This document shows positions 37,314 through 48,544 of a DNA stretch of 64,000 nt, in pieces. The DNA lies in NCBI RefSeq assembly GCF_018294505.1, contig NC_057810.1, positions 207,594,113 through 207,658,112 on the forward strand. Direction: 5' to 3'. The notes under the pieces are model-generated. The model was given only the letters and a program-made list of their open reading frames with translations, ran no database searches and had not been told where the DNA came from. The translations under genes and the position numbers were made by a program. This DNA comes from Triticum aestivum (Eukaryota; Streptophyta; Magnoliopsida; Poales; Poaceae). Each line of letters opens with the position of its first letter. Within the stretch, counting starts at the first letter, position 1.

Positions 37314-38592
37314 ATATGATAAAGTGAACTGGAGTTTTCTATATCAAATATTGCAGGCTAAATGTTTTGGGGATAAATGGTGTGACTGAATGATGAAGAT
37401 GGTGAGGGGGGGGGGGGGTAGAGTGGTTGTGAAGGTCAATGAACAACTAGGGCCATACTTCCCAACTTTCGAAGGTGTGAAGCAAGGGGACCCCATGTAT
37501 CCACTTCTTTTCAACATAATTGCTGATGGTTTGGCTATGATGATGAAGAAGGCTCATCAGAATGGTTTGATTCAAGGGTCGATTCCTCATTTGGTTGAGG
37601 GTGGTCTAGCTACTTTACAATATGTTGGTGACACCATCTGAGGACAATTTGGAGAGTGCAAGAAATCTCAAAGTTATCCTGTGCATTTTTTGAGCAAGTG
37701 GCCGTTCTGAAAATCAATTTCCGCAAGAGTGAAGTGTTTTGTTTGGGAGATGCCAGGGACAGAGAATAAGAGTATTGTGAAAATTTCACTTGCAAAGCAG
37801 AGAAGCACCCTATGAAATATTTGGGGATGCCTGTATATGCAAAAAGGCTGAAAAGGGTTTAGTGGAACCCAGTGTAGGAGAAATCTAGTAAGAAGATTGC
37901 TGGTTGGAATGGTAATATTCTTTCTATAGGAGATAGAGTAACCCTAATTAGCTCCTGTTTGAGCAGCATACCTCTATATATGCTTTCTTTCCCGAAGGCT
38001 CCTAAAGGATTTTTGAAGAATATGGACACTAAGAGGGCTAGGATGGTTTTGCAAGCGACTAGTGATGTGAGAAAATATCATTTAGTCAACTGGCCAACAG
38101 TCTATATACCTAAAAGTTGTGGTGGCCTAGGGGTGATGGATTTGGAAACCATGAACAAATGTCTGCTTGTGAAGTGGCCGTGGAAGTTGGAAAATACCGA
38201 GGGGGTTTGGCAAGATATGATCACAAAGAAATACTTATCAAAAAAGACATTGTCCAGTTGGAAACATGAGATGGAGGGTCTCATTTCTGGCAATAGTTGG
38301 TGAATGTGAACTACATTTTCCAAGTGTTGGGAGAGAGAATATCTGGAAATGGAGCAAAAAGTCTTTTCTGGTAGGACAAGTGGCTGGGAGATAAATCATA
38401 TGTAGAGTGTTATCCCAGATTATATAACTTGGTTGTTCAGAAAAATGTTACTATTTAGGAAGTACTAGCTATTGGCCTGGATTTCATTTTGTTTAGGAGA
38501 ACACTACATGATGAAACTGCTAGGCAATGGGGAGATATGGAAGAGAAGGTGAATGAGGTTGAGTTGAGAGAGGATCAAGATAGAATGAAATG
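37314..38592 (+). pseudogene. LINE reverse transcriptase fragment
   Basis: The translation begins YDKVNWSFLYQILQAKCFG and contains VKQGDPMYPLLFNIIADGLA and LQYVGDTI (the RT catalytic Y-x-D-D box with Gly for the first Asp). It continues with the non-LTR RT tail (SSIPLYMLSFPKAPKGF, then VNWPTVYIPKSCGGLGVMDL). Several stops and frameshifts occur, and a poly-G run lies near 37407. The catalytic box change alone would inactivate it. It is interrupted by the hAT element and resumes at 39711. Confidence 0.85.
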
Positions 38593-38647
38593 CATAGCCG
38601 GTCCTGAGATTGGGGGGGGGGGGGTGAAACTGTAACCTGGGCCCCAG

Positions 38648-38695
<48 letters not shown>

Positions 38696-39702
38696 AAGTA
38701 ATAATTAATATATGTGTAAATGAAATGTTACCAACATAACACTAAAAATGCATCTAAAAGATATACTCCTATAACTTATACCTATTACCTTCATTCTTCC
38801 TAATATTTCATATGTATATCTTTTTGGGTGATTTTAAGGTAATGAAATTTGAAGAGCAAATTAGTAATTCAAAAACTAATGTAAAGTTAAAAATCTACTA
38901 AACCAACTCAATAAAACTTATTGATTATAACGTGGAACTCACAAAGGACGAATCTCATACAATATACCCCTACAATGTCCAATTTATGGGATTCTGAACA
39001 AGCATATGGATACGATGGAGATGCAGTATTAAATTATTAATAAATTTTATGAATTATCATGGCGAAATCGCATAGGGTACAAGCTAGATAGAGATGGACC
39101 TTCTTCTATGAATTTAAATCACACAGTGTCAATTACCGGTGGGCTTGATTTGATCTTCTTTCAAAGACTCGGCCTCTCGTTTCTTGGTATGGTTGCCTAG
39201 GGGATGGCGATGTCGTATCTCCCATCTATATGTCTGAAAGGCCATTCTCTAGTAAATAGGAGCATGAGGGGCGTGCTAGCGCTAGGCGCTAGCGATCAGG
39301 TGAAGAACGAGCTAGCTAAGTAGGCTAGCGATCAGGTACTGCTAGATATGGATAGTTATCAAGATTATATAAGATGCAGATTGTCTGCAAAAATAGGAAG
39401 AAGGAGATTGATCACCTCAAAAAAGGAAGGAGATCAATTGCAAAAATAGAGGGGATAATAGATCAACTGTGAAAAAAAGGAGATGGATTGCTATCTGGAT
39501 TATAGAGATCGATCTCCAGGTGTAGACGCACGATCTCATCTCGCGACTAGGTGGTGTGGCTCCGCCTTTATCCCGTAGGCCTGTCGTATGCTATAAAATT
39601 CACCGCTTCAGATGAGGCCCAATACATAGGCCATATAGTATAAACTAGCCCAGCTGGGGGCCCGGGGCGGCTGCCCCTGCGCCCCCCTCAAGGCCGGGCA
39701 TG
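38593..39702. mobile_element. non-autonomous hAT-type element
   Basis: Ends CATAGCCGGTCCTGAG and CTCAAGGCCGGGCATG are imperfect inverted repeats (13 of 16). An exact 8-bp duplication ATGAAATG flanks it (38585-38592 and 39703-39710). 8-bp duplications and C-A-initial short TIRs are typical of hAT elements. Subterminal GGGCCCCAG / CTGGGGGCCC are also complementary. The interior of 1.1 kb holds a (TA)n tract and no transposase. It splits the LINE coding frame, which reads through once the element and one duplication are removed. Confidence 0.85.
38648..38693. repeat. (TA)n microsatellite
   Basis: About 22 TA dinucleotides inside the hAT-type element, preceded by a G12 run near 38611. The length may vary between assemblies. 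Confidence 0.9.
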
Positions 39703-39710
39703 ATGAAATG

Positions 39711-40089
39711 GTCTCTTAATAGTAAGAATACTTTTGCTATGAGGGATTTCTACCTGTTCCTCAAGGCTGGGAGGATGGTAGGGTACAAATCCATTTGGAA
39801 ACTCAAAATCCCTTTTAAAATAAAAATGTTCCCGTGGTTGATGCTTAAAAATGGCATGTTAACCAAGGATAATTTGTTGAGGAGAGGGTAGGCAGGGAAT
39901 ATTGAGTGTCATTTCTGTGGAGTCAAAGAGAGCATTAATCACCTCAATTTTTTGTGCAATGGCAAAACAAATTTGGCAAGTTGTGGCTTATGCCCTGCTT
40001 TACCAAGAATTCCATGAAATCTTGCTAATTTGATGGGGCCTTGGATCAAAAGCTTCCCCACCGATCAAAGGAGGATGGTTCTATGTGGA
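39711..40089 (+). pseudogene. LINE zf-RVT domain fragment
   Basis: It continues the interrupted LINE with WSLNSKNTFAMRDFY, then WKLKIPFKIKMFPWL and CHFCGVKESINHLNFLC, the Cys-x2-Cys ... His-x4-Cys pattern of the zinc-binding domain after plant LINE reverse transcriptases. It ends with a WIKSFPTDQRRMVLCGC-like frame that is cut by the LTR of element A at 40090. Stops are present. Confidence 0.85.
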
Positions 40090-41437
40090 TGTTGAAAGGA
40101 TCAATTCGATCGACTAGAGGGGGGCGGGGGTGAATCAGAGACTACATATTTTAAACTTTCTTGTCAATTTTAAGGTTTAGTGGATAAATAGGGTTCACTA
40201 GATATGCAACTAGGTGAACACAACCTATATGACAAGCAAGCTTAGAGCCAAATATGCTAGGCAACAACCTAATTAGCAAGCCAACAAGCATCCAAGGCAA
40301 AGTATAGTGCGGGAAAGGATTAACCACAAGTGAGGCGAGGACATGGATTTTATCCCAAGTTCACTCTTCCTTGGGGAAGAGCTACTCTCCGTTTAGAGCA
40401 GTGCCAGAGCCAAAGCTTGCAGAACGCCACGAAGGCTCACCGTAACCTCTTTCGAGTCACCCCCAATGGATGAGCCTCGAATCACTCGGGGTTGGTCTTG
40501 AAGGCGACCACCACACCTTTACAAACTTCTCCGGAGCACACCACAAGCAAGGAAGATTCTCGAGGAAGCTCTAACCGCCTAGGAGCCCAAGCTCCAAGAG
40601 TAACAAGTCAATGGGGAAGAAATGTTGCGGAGAACACCACTTGGTTTGGTAAAATATGTAGATCGGGTCTTGCTCTCCCAATCCCCAAAGTTTCAACAAG
40701 TTTGGGTGGAGGGATTGAGAGTATTGAGCACAATGGAGTGTAGCTGTGGTGGATCTCAACAAGACATAAGGGTTGAGGATGGAGGAGGAAGAAGGTTTTT
40801 TATAGTGTTCTTGGCCGGGTGGCCGGTTTTGCCCGTTGGACCCCGTCCGCACGGGCTAAGTCAGCCCCATGCGCACGGGTACTCAGGAACAAACGCACCA
40901 CCCAATGCGCATGGGGGTCAAAAGACCCCATGCGCATGGGGTACCCAGGGAGTTACGCAGTACACCATGCGCATGGGGGTTAAAAGACCCCGTGCACACG
41001 GGTACCCAGGAAGTTACGCAATACCCCGTGCACACGGGGTCTTCCCGTGCACAAGGGAGTCAAAAGACCTTGTGCGCACGGGGTACCCAGAAACTTTCTG
41101 TTGCAAACTCTCCGAGCACACTACAGATTTAAGTGGTAGGAATGGGTAGGCTGGTGTTTATGTTTCAACAATGGCATTCCCACACAACACATATCCACAC
41201 CGATCCCTCTTAATAGTGCAGTCTTTCCTATGACTCGAATCGAACCAAAAGAAAAACCTTCGAGTCACCAGTAGACCACACCTTTGATCTTTTTGAAATG
41301 GGGGGGGGGGTCGCATACCTCCATCAGGAACAACTTGGAACCAATATCCTGAGATAAACTTTAGCACCCGATATTAGTTCCTCTAACCATATTGTCATCA
41401 CAACAAAATATACTTTAAGTGACACTTGCACTTTCAA
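40090..41437 (-). repeat. element A LTR (3' LTR of the minus-strand element)
   Basis: Plus-strand ends are TGTTGAAAGG and CTTGCACTTTCA, so on the element's own strand it starts TGAAAGTGCAAG, almost the same start as element B. A TATAAAAAA box on the minus strand lies near 40800, just beyond the palindrome array. Plus-strand CCCCCCCTTTTTGG immediately inside is the complement of the polypurine tract. Confidence 0.85.
40842..41090. repeat. LTR palindrome array, CCCCGTGCGCACGGGG family
   Basis: Nine variants of a 14-16-bp palindrome lie in 250 bp. They include the perfect CCCCATGCGCATGGGG and CCCCGTGCACACGGGG with one mismatch. Spacers such as GGTACCCAGG.AGTTACGCA also repeat. The array sits upstream of the LTR TATA box on the element's strand, so it may bind a regulator. 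Confidence 0.85.
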
Positions 41438-41970
41438 CCCCCCCCTTTTTGGTGCATTGATGGCAACATGCTTAGGACATGGCATCATAATATATAACTA
41501 AGCAACAAGCCATGCGACAATGATTGATCATAGTAGCTCCCCCTATTTGTGTGCTCAGATAAAATATATGCTTGAGTATGCATCAAGCACACACATAAGA
41601 GTCTCCCCTATAAGATCAATATTGTCAAGACATGAGATCAACATAATAAACCTATACCGGTGCCTAGATCTCATGTAATGGTGTAGTGAGCAAATATCGT
41701 GAGACAACATAAGAAGCATAATATGATCATAGCATAGGCATATGAGGTTCAAGATAAATAACTAGAGTCTCATGAGCTAACGCGAGTAGCTCACAACCAC
41801 ACCACAAAAAGAAAATAGGAGTATCTCAAGCCAACTAAAACATCAACAAAGCACAAAGTGAAATAACCACAAGTCTTGAGATCTCAACACACTCTAAATA
41901 AGAACACACTCACTTCTCCCCCTTTGTCATCAAGACGTCAAAAAAGGGAAAAGGCAACACAAAAGACCCA
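41438..41970 (-). other. element A 3' untranslated region with polypurine tracts
   Basis: Minus-strand AAAAAGGGGGGG lies next to the LTR, with further GGGGGAG tracts near 41540 (GAGCTACTATG side) and near 41915. Several such tracts ahead of the 3' LTR are a reported hallmark of Sireviruses. No gene is present. Confidence 0.6.
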
Positions 41971-43560
41971 CTAGACAAGAGGAGGTGCGCTCGAAGCATC
42001 ATCATCATCATCAAAACGCCATCCTGCCATCGGAAAGGAGCGAGCTGTGGCCTCACTGTCGTTGTCCTTCTTGATCTCCTTAACCCGACAACGCTGAATA
42101 GACTGGCACATCTTGAACAAGTTGCTCATGGTCTTTAACAAGGATTTCTTCTCCCTTCTGGTGAAACTAGCCTTAGATTCTACCTTCTTTCCCTTACCAC
42201 GAGGGACCCGTGCAGTGGAGGACATACCATGAGCGTATGTGGCATGATATTTAGGCCTAGGATTGCACCCCTTCTTGGGAAGCACATATGGAGCAGGAGC
42301 AGCAGGGGTCCAGTTGGAGTTGCGCTTGGGAATTGGTGTCTTGTACTGAGAGATGTATTTAGTTGGGCAGACGGACTCAATCAACGTCTAGATGAATGGA
42401 GCATAGATCAAGGACTTGTTCTCTTGCACACACTGACGAAGCTCATAGAACATGAAGTCCAGAACATCCACTTTCTTCTTCTTATGCAGGTACTCAAACA
42501 CATCCAACATGGAACTCTCACATTGTGAGAATCACCGGCCTTAGGGGTAAGTGTTTACCTCATGATATGGCGCATTGTATCATAGATAGGCATGAGGTCT
42601 TTGATGGAACCGGTGACGAAAGACTTCCCTTGTTTGTAAGAAAACACAATCTTTTCCTTATGGTGCTGTCCAGACTCACGAACATGACCAAGCTCCTCAT
42701 TTGCTTCTTCTTCATCGATGAACGGGTAAGGAATGATCTCATAAAACTTTGCCATAGAAGCAGAGCACCGATGTATCCCAGACATCCATGTGAGGGTGTG
42801 AGCAGAGTCATTGGAGAAGAACACGGTGGCAAAGAACTGCATCACCAGATCCTCATTGTACGGATGGTTGAAGGTGACAAAAGGAATAAGGCCCAACCTC
42901 CCAAGAGCAGAATACACGCCAGGATAGAGGTTATCATTGTCCCAGAGACTCTCAACATTAACTTGCTTGTGAGGAGCAAACTTCTTGCCCTTCATCATGA
43001 GTAGCTCATGGTACACTCTCTGCTGAAACTCATTCTTGAACCGAAGATCTACCCCAAAACCAGTGGCAACAGCATAGGGATGATTCCGCCTCTCATTCCA
43101 AATCTCTGGCTTGGACCATTCTACAAGGGGGAATCCCCCTGAGATCCCGCCCGCCGGGAATAGCTTGCTCGAGACTAGACATCTCTTCTTCATCTTCATC
43201 ATCTCCATCAACAAGATCATCCTCACCCTCTATCTCTGCACCTGCAGGGTTGACATAGTGAGCATCATCCTGTGAGTCATACTCCTCCTCTGAATCCTTA
43301 GAGGCCTCAACAACGGGCTGCTTGGTGGCTGCACGGCAAACACGACTCTGCCTTGACCCTGACCCTTGACCAATGCCTTCAGACGGCTGCCGACGAGCAA
43401 CAGTGAAATCCTTAGAACCGGCCTTTGCGCACTTGCGATGGAGCTTGGCCCTCTTGTTAGCAGAGTCTTAAACACACAAACACCAAACACCACACCACGC
43501 AAGAGACACAAATGAGTACAAGTGCTTGAGATGAAAGGCAAAGGAGTAGGAAATAATAGT
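41971..43560 (-). pseudogene. extra ORF of element A, broken
   Basis: The minus-strand frame covers an acidic stretch (EGEDDLVDGDDED near 43230) and then a globular domain (43140-42555) with FQQRVYHELL, YPGVYSALGRLG, NEDLVMQFFATVFF and LTWMSGIHR. A basic/acidic tail follows (42384-41971) with KGKKVESKASFTRREKKS and FDDDDD. It aligns by eye with the extra ORF of element B (NDELIMQFYSTAHFYPDGR, VWMSEGTRY). It resembles the domain often labelled putative plant transposon protein. It is not a polymerase, integrase or gag, and its function is unknown. At least one frame break is present. Confidence 0.65.
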
Positions 43561-43576
43561 CAGAACCTTCCTATGT

Positions 43577-43655
43577 ACCCTGTGTGCACGGTACACGACC
43601 GTGGGCATGGGGCCCACGCGCACGGGTGCCAAACACCCCGTGGACACGGGGGTTC
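43577..43655. repeat. internal palindrome cluster, element A (ORF-proximal)
   Basis: Three decayed copies of the element A palindrome (CCTGTGTGCACGG, CCCACGCGCACGGG, CCCCGTGGACACGGGG) lie just upstream of the extra ORF on the minus strand. They repeat in the interior the motif family found in the LTR. Confidence 0.7.
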
Positions 43656-44020
43656 CTCAGCGACAGCCACTTTCAGACCAAAATCTGGGAGTGAGTGCGG
43701 CAAGGGAACCACGAGGGATTTGCACTATGAACTGTCCCACAAAAGGAGAACAACCACCCTAATCTAGAGATCAAAGAGGAACCCTAGATGCTAGCAATGA
43801 ATCCATGGAGAAACAAGAAGGATAGGGGGTGGGATATACTAGAGGAGGAACCCATCCCGAAGAATCTCCACGGAGCAACGATACCGGACGGCCCCCAAAA
43901 GAGCACCAGCGAGGGGAGGCGACGACAGCGACACTGGAGGTCCCTGGGGTGTGGAGGGGGCGACGGGTGGGAATAAACCCAAGCCACCCACGCCCACCTC
44001 TTCAGGGCCAGGAAACGTAG
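43656..44020 (-). promoter_or_regulatory. possible internal promoter of element A
   Basis: Between two palindrome clusters the minus strand contains TAGTATATCC near 43830, the only TATA-like site. Its place matches the clear TATATATA of element B relative to arrays and extra ORF. The box itself is weak, and the call rests mainly on that parallel. Confidence 0.3.
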
Positions 44021-44062
44021 ACCCCATGCGCACGGGCTAAGTGAGCCCCGTGCGCACGGGGG
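44021..44062. repeat. internal palindrome cluster, element A (distal)
   Basis: CCCCATGCGCACGGG and CCCCGTGCGCACGGGG (a perfect palindrome) are separated by CTAAGTGAG, the same spacer type as in the LTR (CTAAGTCAG). The cluster stops three bases before the Gypsy-2 LTR. Confidence 0.85.
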
Positions 44063-44065
44063 TCC

Positions 44066-44592
44066 TGTTGGGGATGTAACTACTGAGTGTAAACTGCCCA
44101 GGAGGGGCCGGTTCACGCTCAACTATACTGAAGCCCATGAAGACAAAGAAGATGGCGCTTTACTGATAAAGCTTAGAGGCCTAGAGCCCAAAGGCAGATT
44201 AGGGCCCATAGTTGTAAACCGCCATAGTTGTATAAACTTGTGTTGTAAGTTAGGGAGGGATAGACCGAGCCGTACACTTGTATGAGCCGGCGTCGAGACT
44301 CTGTAAACTGGCTGGGCGTCGACTTGTGTATATATAGGGATGACCCGACGGCGGTTCAGGGACAAGAAACAACAACTCGAGAGCCAGGCATAGCATGTTT
44401 GCTCCCCGGCAATCGAAACCCCAGCAATTCCATCACAACTAGACGTAGGCTTTTACCTTCATTGCAAGGGGCCGAACTAGTATAAAACTCTCGTGTCCTT
44501 TGTCCGGTTTAACCCCTCTAAGCTAACCCGATCACGATGGCTCCACGACTAAGTCCTTTCACTAGGACATCTGACGTGATAATTCCATGACA
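44066..44592 (+). repeat. Gypsy-2 5' LTR
   Basis: Starts TGTTGGGGATG and ends ATTCCATGACA, 527 bp. TATATATAGGGATGACC near 44330 fits a TATA box. It begins directly after the palindrome cluster of element A. Confidence 0.9.
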
Positions 44593-44593
44593 G

Positions 44594-44611
44594 TTGGCGC
44601 CCACCGTGGGG
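44594..44611 (+). other. Gypsy-2 primer binding site
   Basis: TTGGCGCCCACCGTGGGG follows the LTR end after one base. A GGCGCC-type site at this position is usual for plant Ty3/gypsy elements. The exact tRNA was not assigned. Confidence 0.8.
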
Positions 44612-46331
44612 CTATCACACGATGGTTTCAAGTTCTTAGAGGGAAAGTTCGAAGGGCTCAAGGGATATGCAGTGGGCCGGATGACCAAGAGTCGTCGCGG
44701 CAAGCTCTACATCGACGATGCAGGCTGGGGCCCCGAGGCCAGCTCAATCGAGTACGGGTACCGGGTCCCCTTCGGCGGAATTCACGTCTTCATCGGCAAG
44801 ATCGGTGAACCGGGCCCTAAGCTAGACATCTGCACCGACCTCGTCGAAATGGCTCAGCGTGTGAATCCTGCCTGGATTCAGCCCACCATGAAGCGTGCGT
44901 TTGTAGGATGTGTCCATGGGATCGGATATGAACCAGTGTCCGAAGGTGAGACGGCTGTTTATTTCGATGGTGAGTCATCCACCGGTGAAACCGAGTCCTT
45001 GTATCAAGTTCAAGACGGCTTGTTCGAAGGGTATTCTGACGGCAGCAGTATTCCGGAATTTCTTGAACCGCCGAATCGGGTCGCAATCTTCATGGCCGGT
45101 ACACAACCAGTGTTGCAAAACTCAACTGCAGCGGTAATGGATTTCGGATCAGCAGCCGGGGCAGGAGGCCCCGCGCGTCGGCCGGCTCAAGTTCTTTCCG
45201 GTCTGATGGATGCCTGGACGACATTGTTGACCAAAGCGGTTACCCCGAAGACTCAAGATCGGCATAACACGGAGGTCACAAAGCTACGGGGTCAGATAAC
45301 TCAGGCCAAAGAGGACTTGGCGGCTGAGGAAACCAGGATGGCTGGGAACGGGCCGCTTTAGATGCCCAGTCACAGAGAATTCAGGCAGAAAATTATCGAC
45401 TTTTGCTGGATCAGAACGTTTCGAATGACGTATTGAGGAGGAGACATAAGGCTCGCTTGCCGGCGGATTACAATGCAATGAATCTCTTCAGTACGCCAGG
45501 GGCAGGAACCAGGAACACGGCAGCAGTAAACTGGACTACCGTGCCAAGGACCGGGGCACCGGATCAACCTCAGGTGATGGGCCCACCGCGACGAACAGAC
45601 AACCCGCCGCAATACACAACACCCCCGCCGGGTCACTTCTCCACTCCTTTGGACAACATGATAGCTGCAGCATCCCGGTTGGCAGCTATTTCGATGGAGG
45701 GTGAGTCGCTTGCGGCGGTTGAGACGCGGCGGGCCAGGGATCTTCTTCAGACTGCTATGGTGCAGCAGCAGGCTTATTCATACTGGATTCACTCGACCCC
45801 CCGCCCAAGCAGGAGTTACAACAGGCACATGGACGAGCCGGCTGTGTCGAGCAGTGCGCGGAACCATGATGCCCCTCGAGGGCCTAATCCGACGCGTGGT
45901 GGTGCAAATGCTCAGGACGTGGTGGATAATGGTAGAGCATGAAGGGAGGCCGCATTAGCGGCACAGTACGTGGGTCATCATCAACCCGCCCCGGTTCAAC
46001 CAGCAACATTGGTTGAACAAGGTACATGGCTTGCCTTTAACTCATGGGGAGTGCCGTGTCTTATGCCGGCTCTTCGCAATGTGCGGTTACCCAAGGATTT
46101 CAAGGGCCTGCGGAAGGTGCCAAATTACACCACCAATTTACCCCCCGAGGCATGGGTGGAGAGCTACGAGATGGCTATGGAGATGCTAGAAGTGGATGAA
46201 GCGGCATGTGCAAAGTATTTCACCATGATGTTGGAAGGAACAACTCGCACTTGGTTGAAGAGCCTACCGGCTAACTCCATCGGATCATGGGACCAGCTGA
46301 AGGCCCGGTTTATAGCAAATTTCAAGGATAT
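44612..46331 (+). pseudogene. Gypsy-2 gag, 5' part
   Basis: A leader-like region rich in Gly and Glu (to 45361) shifts frame near 45365 and continues (LPADYNAMNLFSTPGAGT). It meets an in-frame TGA at 45940, then continues in the same frame into the retrotransposon gag core (FKGLRKVPNYTTNLPPEAW, TTRTWLKSLPANSIGSW, ARFIANFKD). Element B interrupts it directly after FKD, and the sequence resumes at 56300. Gag forms the virus-like particle and binds element RNA. This copy cannot make a full protein. Confidence 0.85.
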
Positions 46332-48021
46332 TCTACGACCTTGAAGTATGTCTAGAGGGGGGGGGGGTGATTAGACTACTTGACCAATTAAAAACTTAAC
46401 CTTTTCCCAATTTTAGAGTTTGACATATTTTAGCAACTTTGGACAAGTCAAGCAATCATCACACAAATCAGGCAAGCATGCAAAGAGTATATAGGCAGTG
46501 GAAATTAAAGCATGCAACTTGCAAGAAAGTAAAGGGAAGGGTTTGGAGGATTCAAATGCAGTTGGAGACACAGATGTTTTTGGCATGGTTCCGATAGGTG
46601 GTGCTATCGTACATCCACGTTGATGGAGACTTCAACCCACGAAGGGTAATGGTTGCGCGAGTCCACGGAGGGCTCCACCCAAGAAGGGTCCATGAAGAAG
46701 CAACCTTGTCTATCCCACCATGGCCGTCACCCACAAAGGACTTTCCTCACTAGCGGTAGATCTTCACGAAGTAGGCGATCTCCTTGCCCTTACAAACTCC
46801 TTGGTTCAACTCCACAATCTTTGTCGGAGGCTCCCAAGTGACACCTAGCCAATCTAGGAGACACCACTCTCCAAGAAGTAACAAATGGTGCGTTGATGAT
46901 GAACTCCTTTCTCTTGTGCTTCAAATGATAGTCTCCCCAACACTCAACTCTCTCTCATAGGATTTGGATTTGGTGGAAAGAAGATTTGAGTGGAAAGCAA
47001 CTTGGGGAAGGCTAGAGATCAAGATTCATATGGCAGGAATGGAATATCTTGGTCTCAACACATGAGTAGGCGGTTCTTTCTCAGAACTGGTAAGTTGGAA
47101 GTGTAGGTTTGTTCTGATGGCTCTCTCCACGAATGAAGAGGAGGTGGAGGGGTATATATAGCCTCCACACAAAATCTAATCATTACACACAATTTACCAA
47201 TCTCTGTGGGACCGAATCAACAAACTCGGCCAGACCGATTTAGTAAACCTAGTGACTGTTAGGATTTTCGGTGGGACCGAAATGCAAATCGGTAGGACCG
47301 ATATGGTTAGGGTTAGGGCATAAAGTAATCTTGGTGAGACCGATTACACAAACTCGGTGAGACCGATTTTGGTAATTAGCTAACCAGAGAGTTGGTCAGG
47401 TAAACTCGGTGGGACCGATTTGCTCTTTTCGGTGAGACCGAAATGTTACAAAAGGGAAACAGAGAGTTTACATTGCAATCTCGGTGGGACCGATCGCTCA
47501 CTTTGGTTAGACCGAAACGTTACGAAGGGAAATGGAGAAATTACAATCCCATCTTGGTGAGACCGAGATCCCTATCGGTGAGACCGATTTGCCTAGGGTT
47601 TATGGCAGTGGCTATGACATCTAAACTCGGTGGCGCCGGATAGAAAGAATCGGTGTGACCGATTTTGGCTTTAGGTTTAGGTCATATGTGGATGTGAGAA
47701 AGTAGTTGAGGGTTTTGGAGCATATCACTAAGCACATGAAGCAAGAGGCTCATTAAGCAACACCTCGTCCCTCCTTGATAGTATTGGCTTTTCCTATAGA
47801 CTCAATGTGATCTTGGATCACTGAAACATAAAATGAAGAGTCTTGAGCTTTTGAGCTTGAGCCAATTCTTTGTCCTTGATATTTTGAGGGATCCACTTTC
47901 ATCATCCATGCCATGCCATTCATTGAGCTTTCCTGAAATATATGTCTTGGAATAGAATTAGCTCAATGAGCTATATGTTGTTATGAATTACCAAAACCAC
48001 CTAGGGATAGTTGCACTTTCA
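46332..48021 (-). repeat. element B LTR, left copy (its 3' LTR)
   Basis: Plus-strand ends TCTACGACC (the first G of TG changed to C) and GTTGCACTTTCA. TATATATA at 47153-47160 read on the minus strand gives GGCTATATATA downstream of the palindrome array. A poly-G stretch near 46357 differs in length from the other copy. Confidence 0.9.
47203..47665. repeat. LTR palindrome array, TCGGTGGGACCGA family
   Basis: About fourteen copies of CGGT-N3-ACCG and near variants (TCGGTGGGACCGA, TCGGTGAGACCGA, TCGGTAGGACCGA) occur at irregular spacing of 20-50 bp. The outer halves are inverted complements. The array is upstream of the LTR TATA box on the element's strand. Confidence 0.9.
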
Positions 48022-48544
48022 ATCTCCCCCTTTTTGGTAATTGATGACAACATATAGATCAAAGCTTCGACAAATGATAATAAGATTGAAAAACATCGTC
48101 GCTTTGAGAAGTATGTGATAAGCAAGAGCTCCCCCTAAATTTTTGCATATTTTATGATTTGCTTTGGACTGCAAATGCACAAGGAATTAGGCTCATGGGT
48201 TACTCTTCGATGTCACATACATCTTGGTGGAGCGCTCAAAATAATAAAGATTGAATACATGCACTCATCACCAAGCAAAGTGAATGATCATATAGGGATA
48301 GGTAAGATAATATCATATAATCAAGCATAAGTGTAGCTTATGATCAAACACATGATCATCAATGTCTCACAGGTAATGCATAGTATCTCAAGCAATCAAA
48401 AGCAAACAAGTTCAACCAAGAAGACAAGAGAGAACAAAAAACAACAAATCTCTCTCTCGAAGCCTATGATCTATACATTTTTCTCCCCCTTTGGCAACAA
48501 GTTACCAAAAAGTTCATAGAAAATGCATAGTGCTAGATCATCTC
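48022..48544 (-). other. element B 3' UTR with multiple polypurine tracts
   Basis: Minus-strand CCAAAAAGGGGGAGATT abuts the LTR (48022-48038). Further AGGGGGAGC and AAGGGGGAGAAAA tracts are near 48133 and 48488. Multiple AGGGGGAG tracts before the 3' LTR are described for Sireviruses. Confidence 0.75.

Larger units (their letters stand above)
40090..44065 (-). mobile_element. element A: Sirevirus-like copia LTR element, left part
   Basis: One LTR (40090-41437) lies inside the LINE and is followed by an interior with repeated polypurine tracts on the minus strand and a minus-strand extra ORF. The interior is cut at 44065 by the Gypsy-2 LTR. The rest of element A (gag, PBS, second LTR) must lie beyond the right edge. 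GTGGA (40085-40089) is the candidate target duplication. The shared layout and homologous extra ORF show it is a relative of element B. Confidence 0.8.

Noticed and set aside
40842..41090. CRISPR-like array of short palindromes
   Set aside because: Repeats are irregularly spaced, spacers repeat too, and the array lies in an LTR of a plant retroelement. The same applies to 47203-47665 and 55481-55943.
46552..46841. Short open frames in the element B LTR, repeated at 54830-55126
   Set aside because: They are LTR sequence present in both copies with no recognisable protein.
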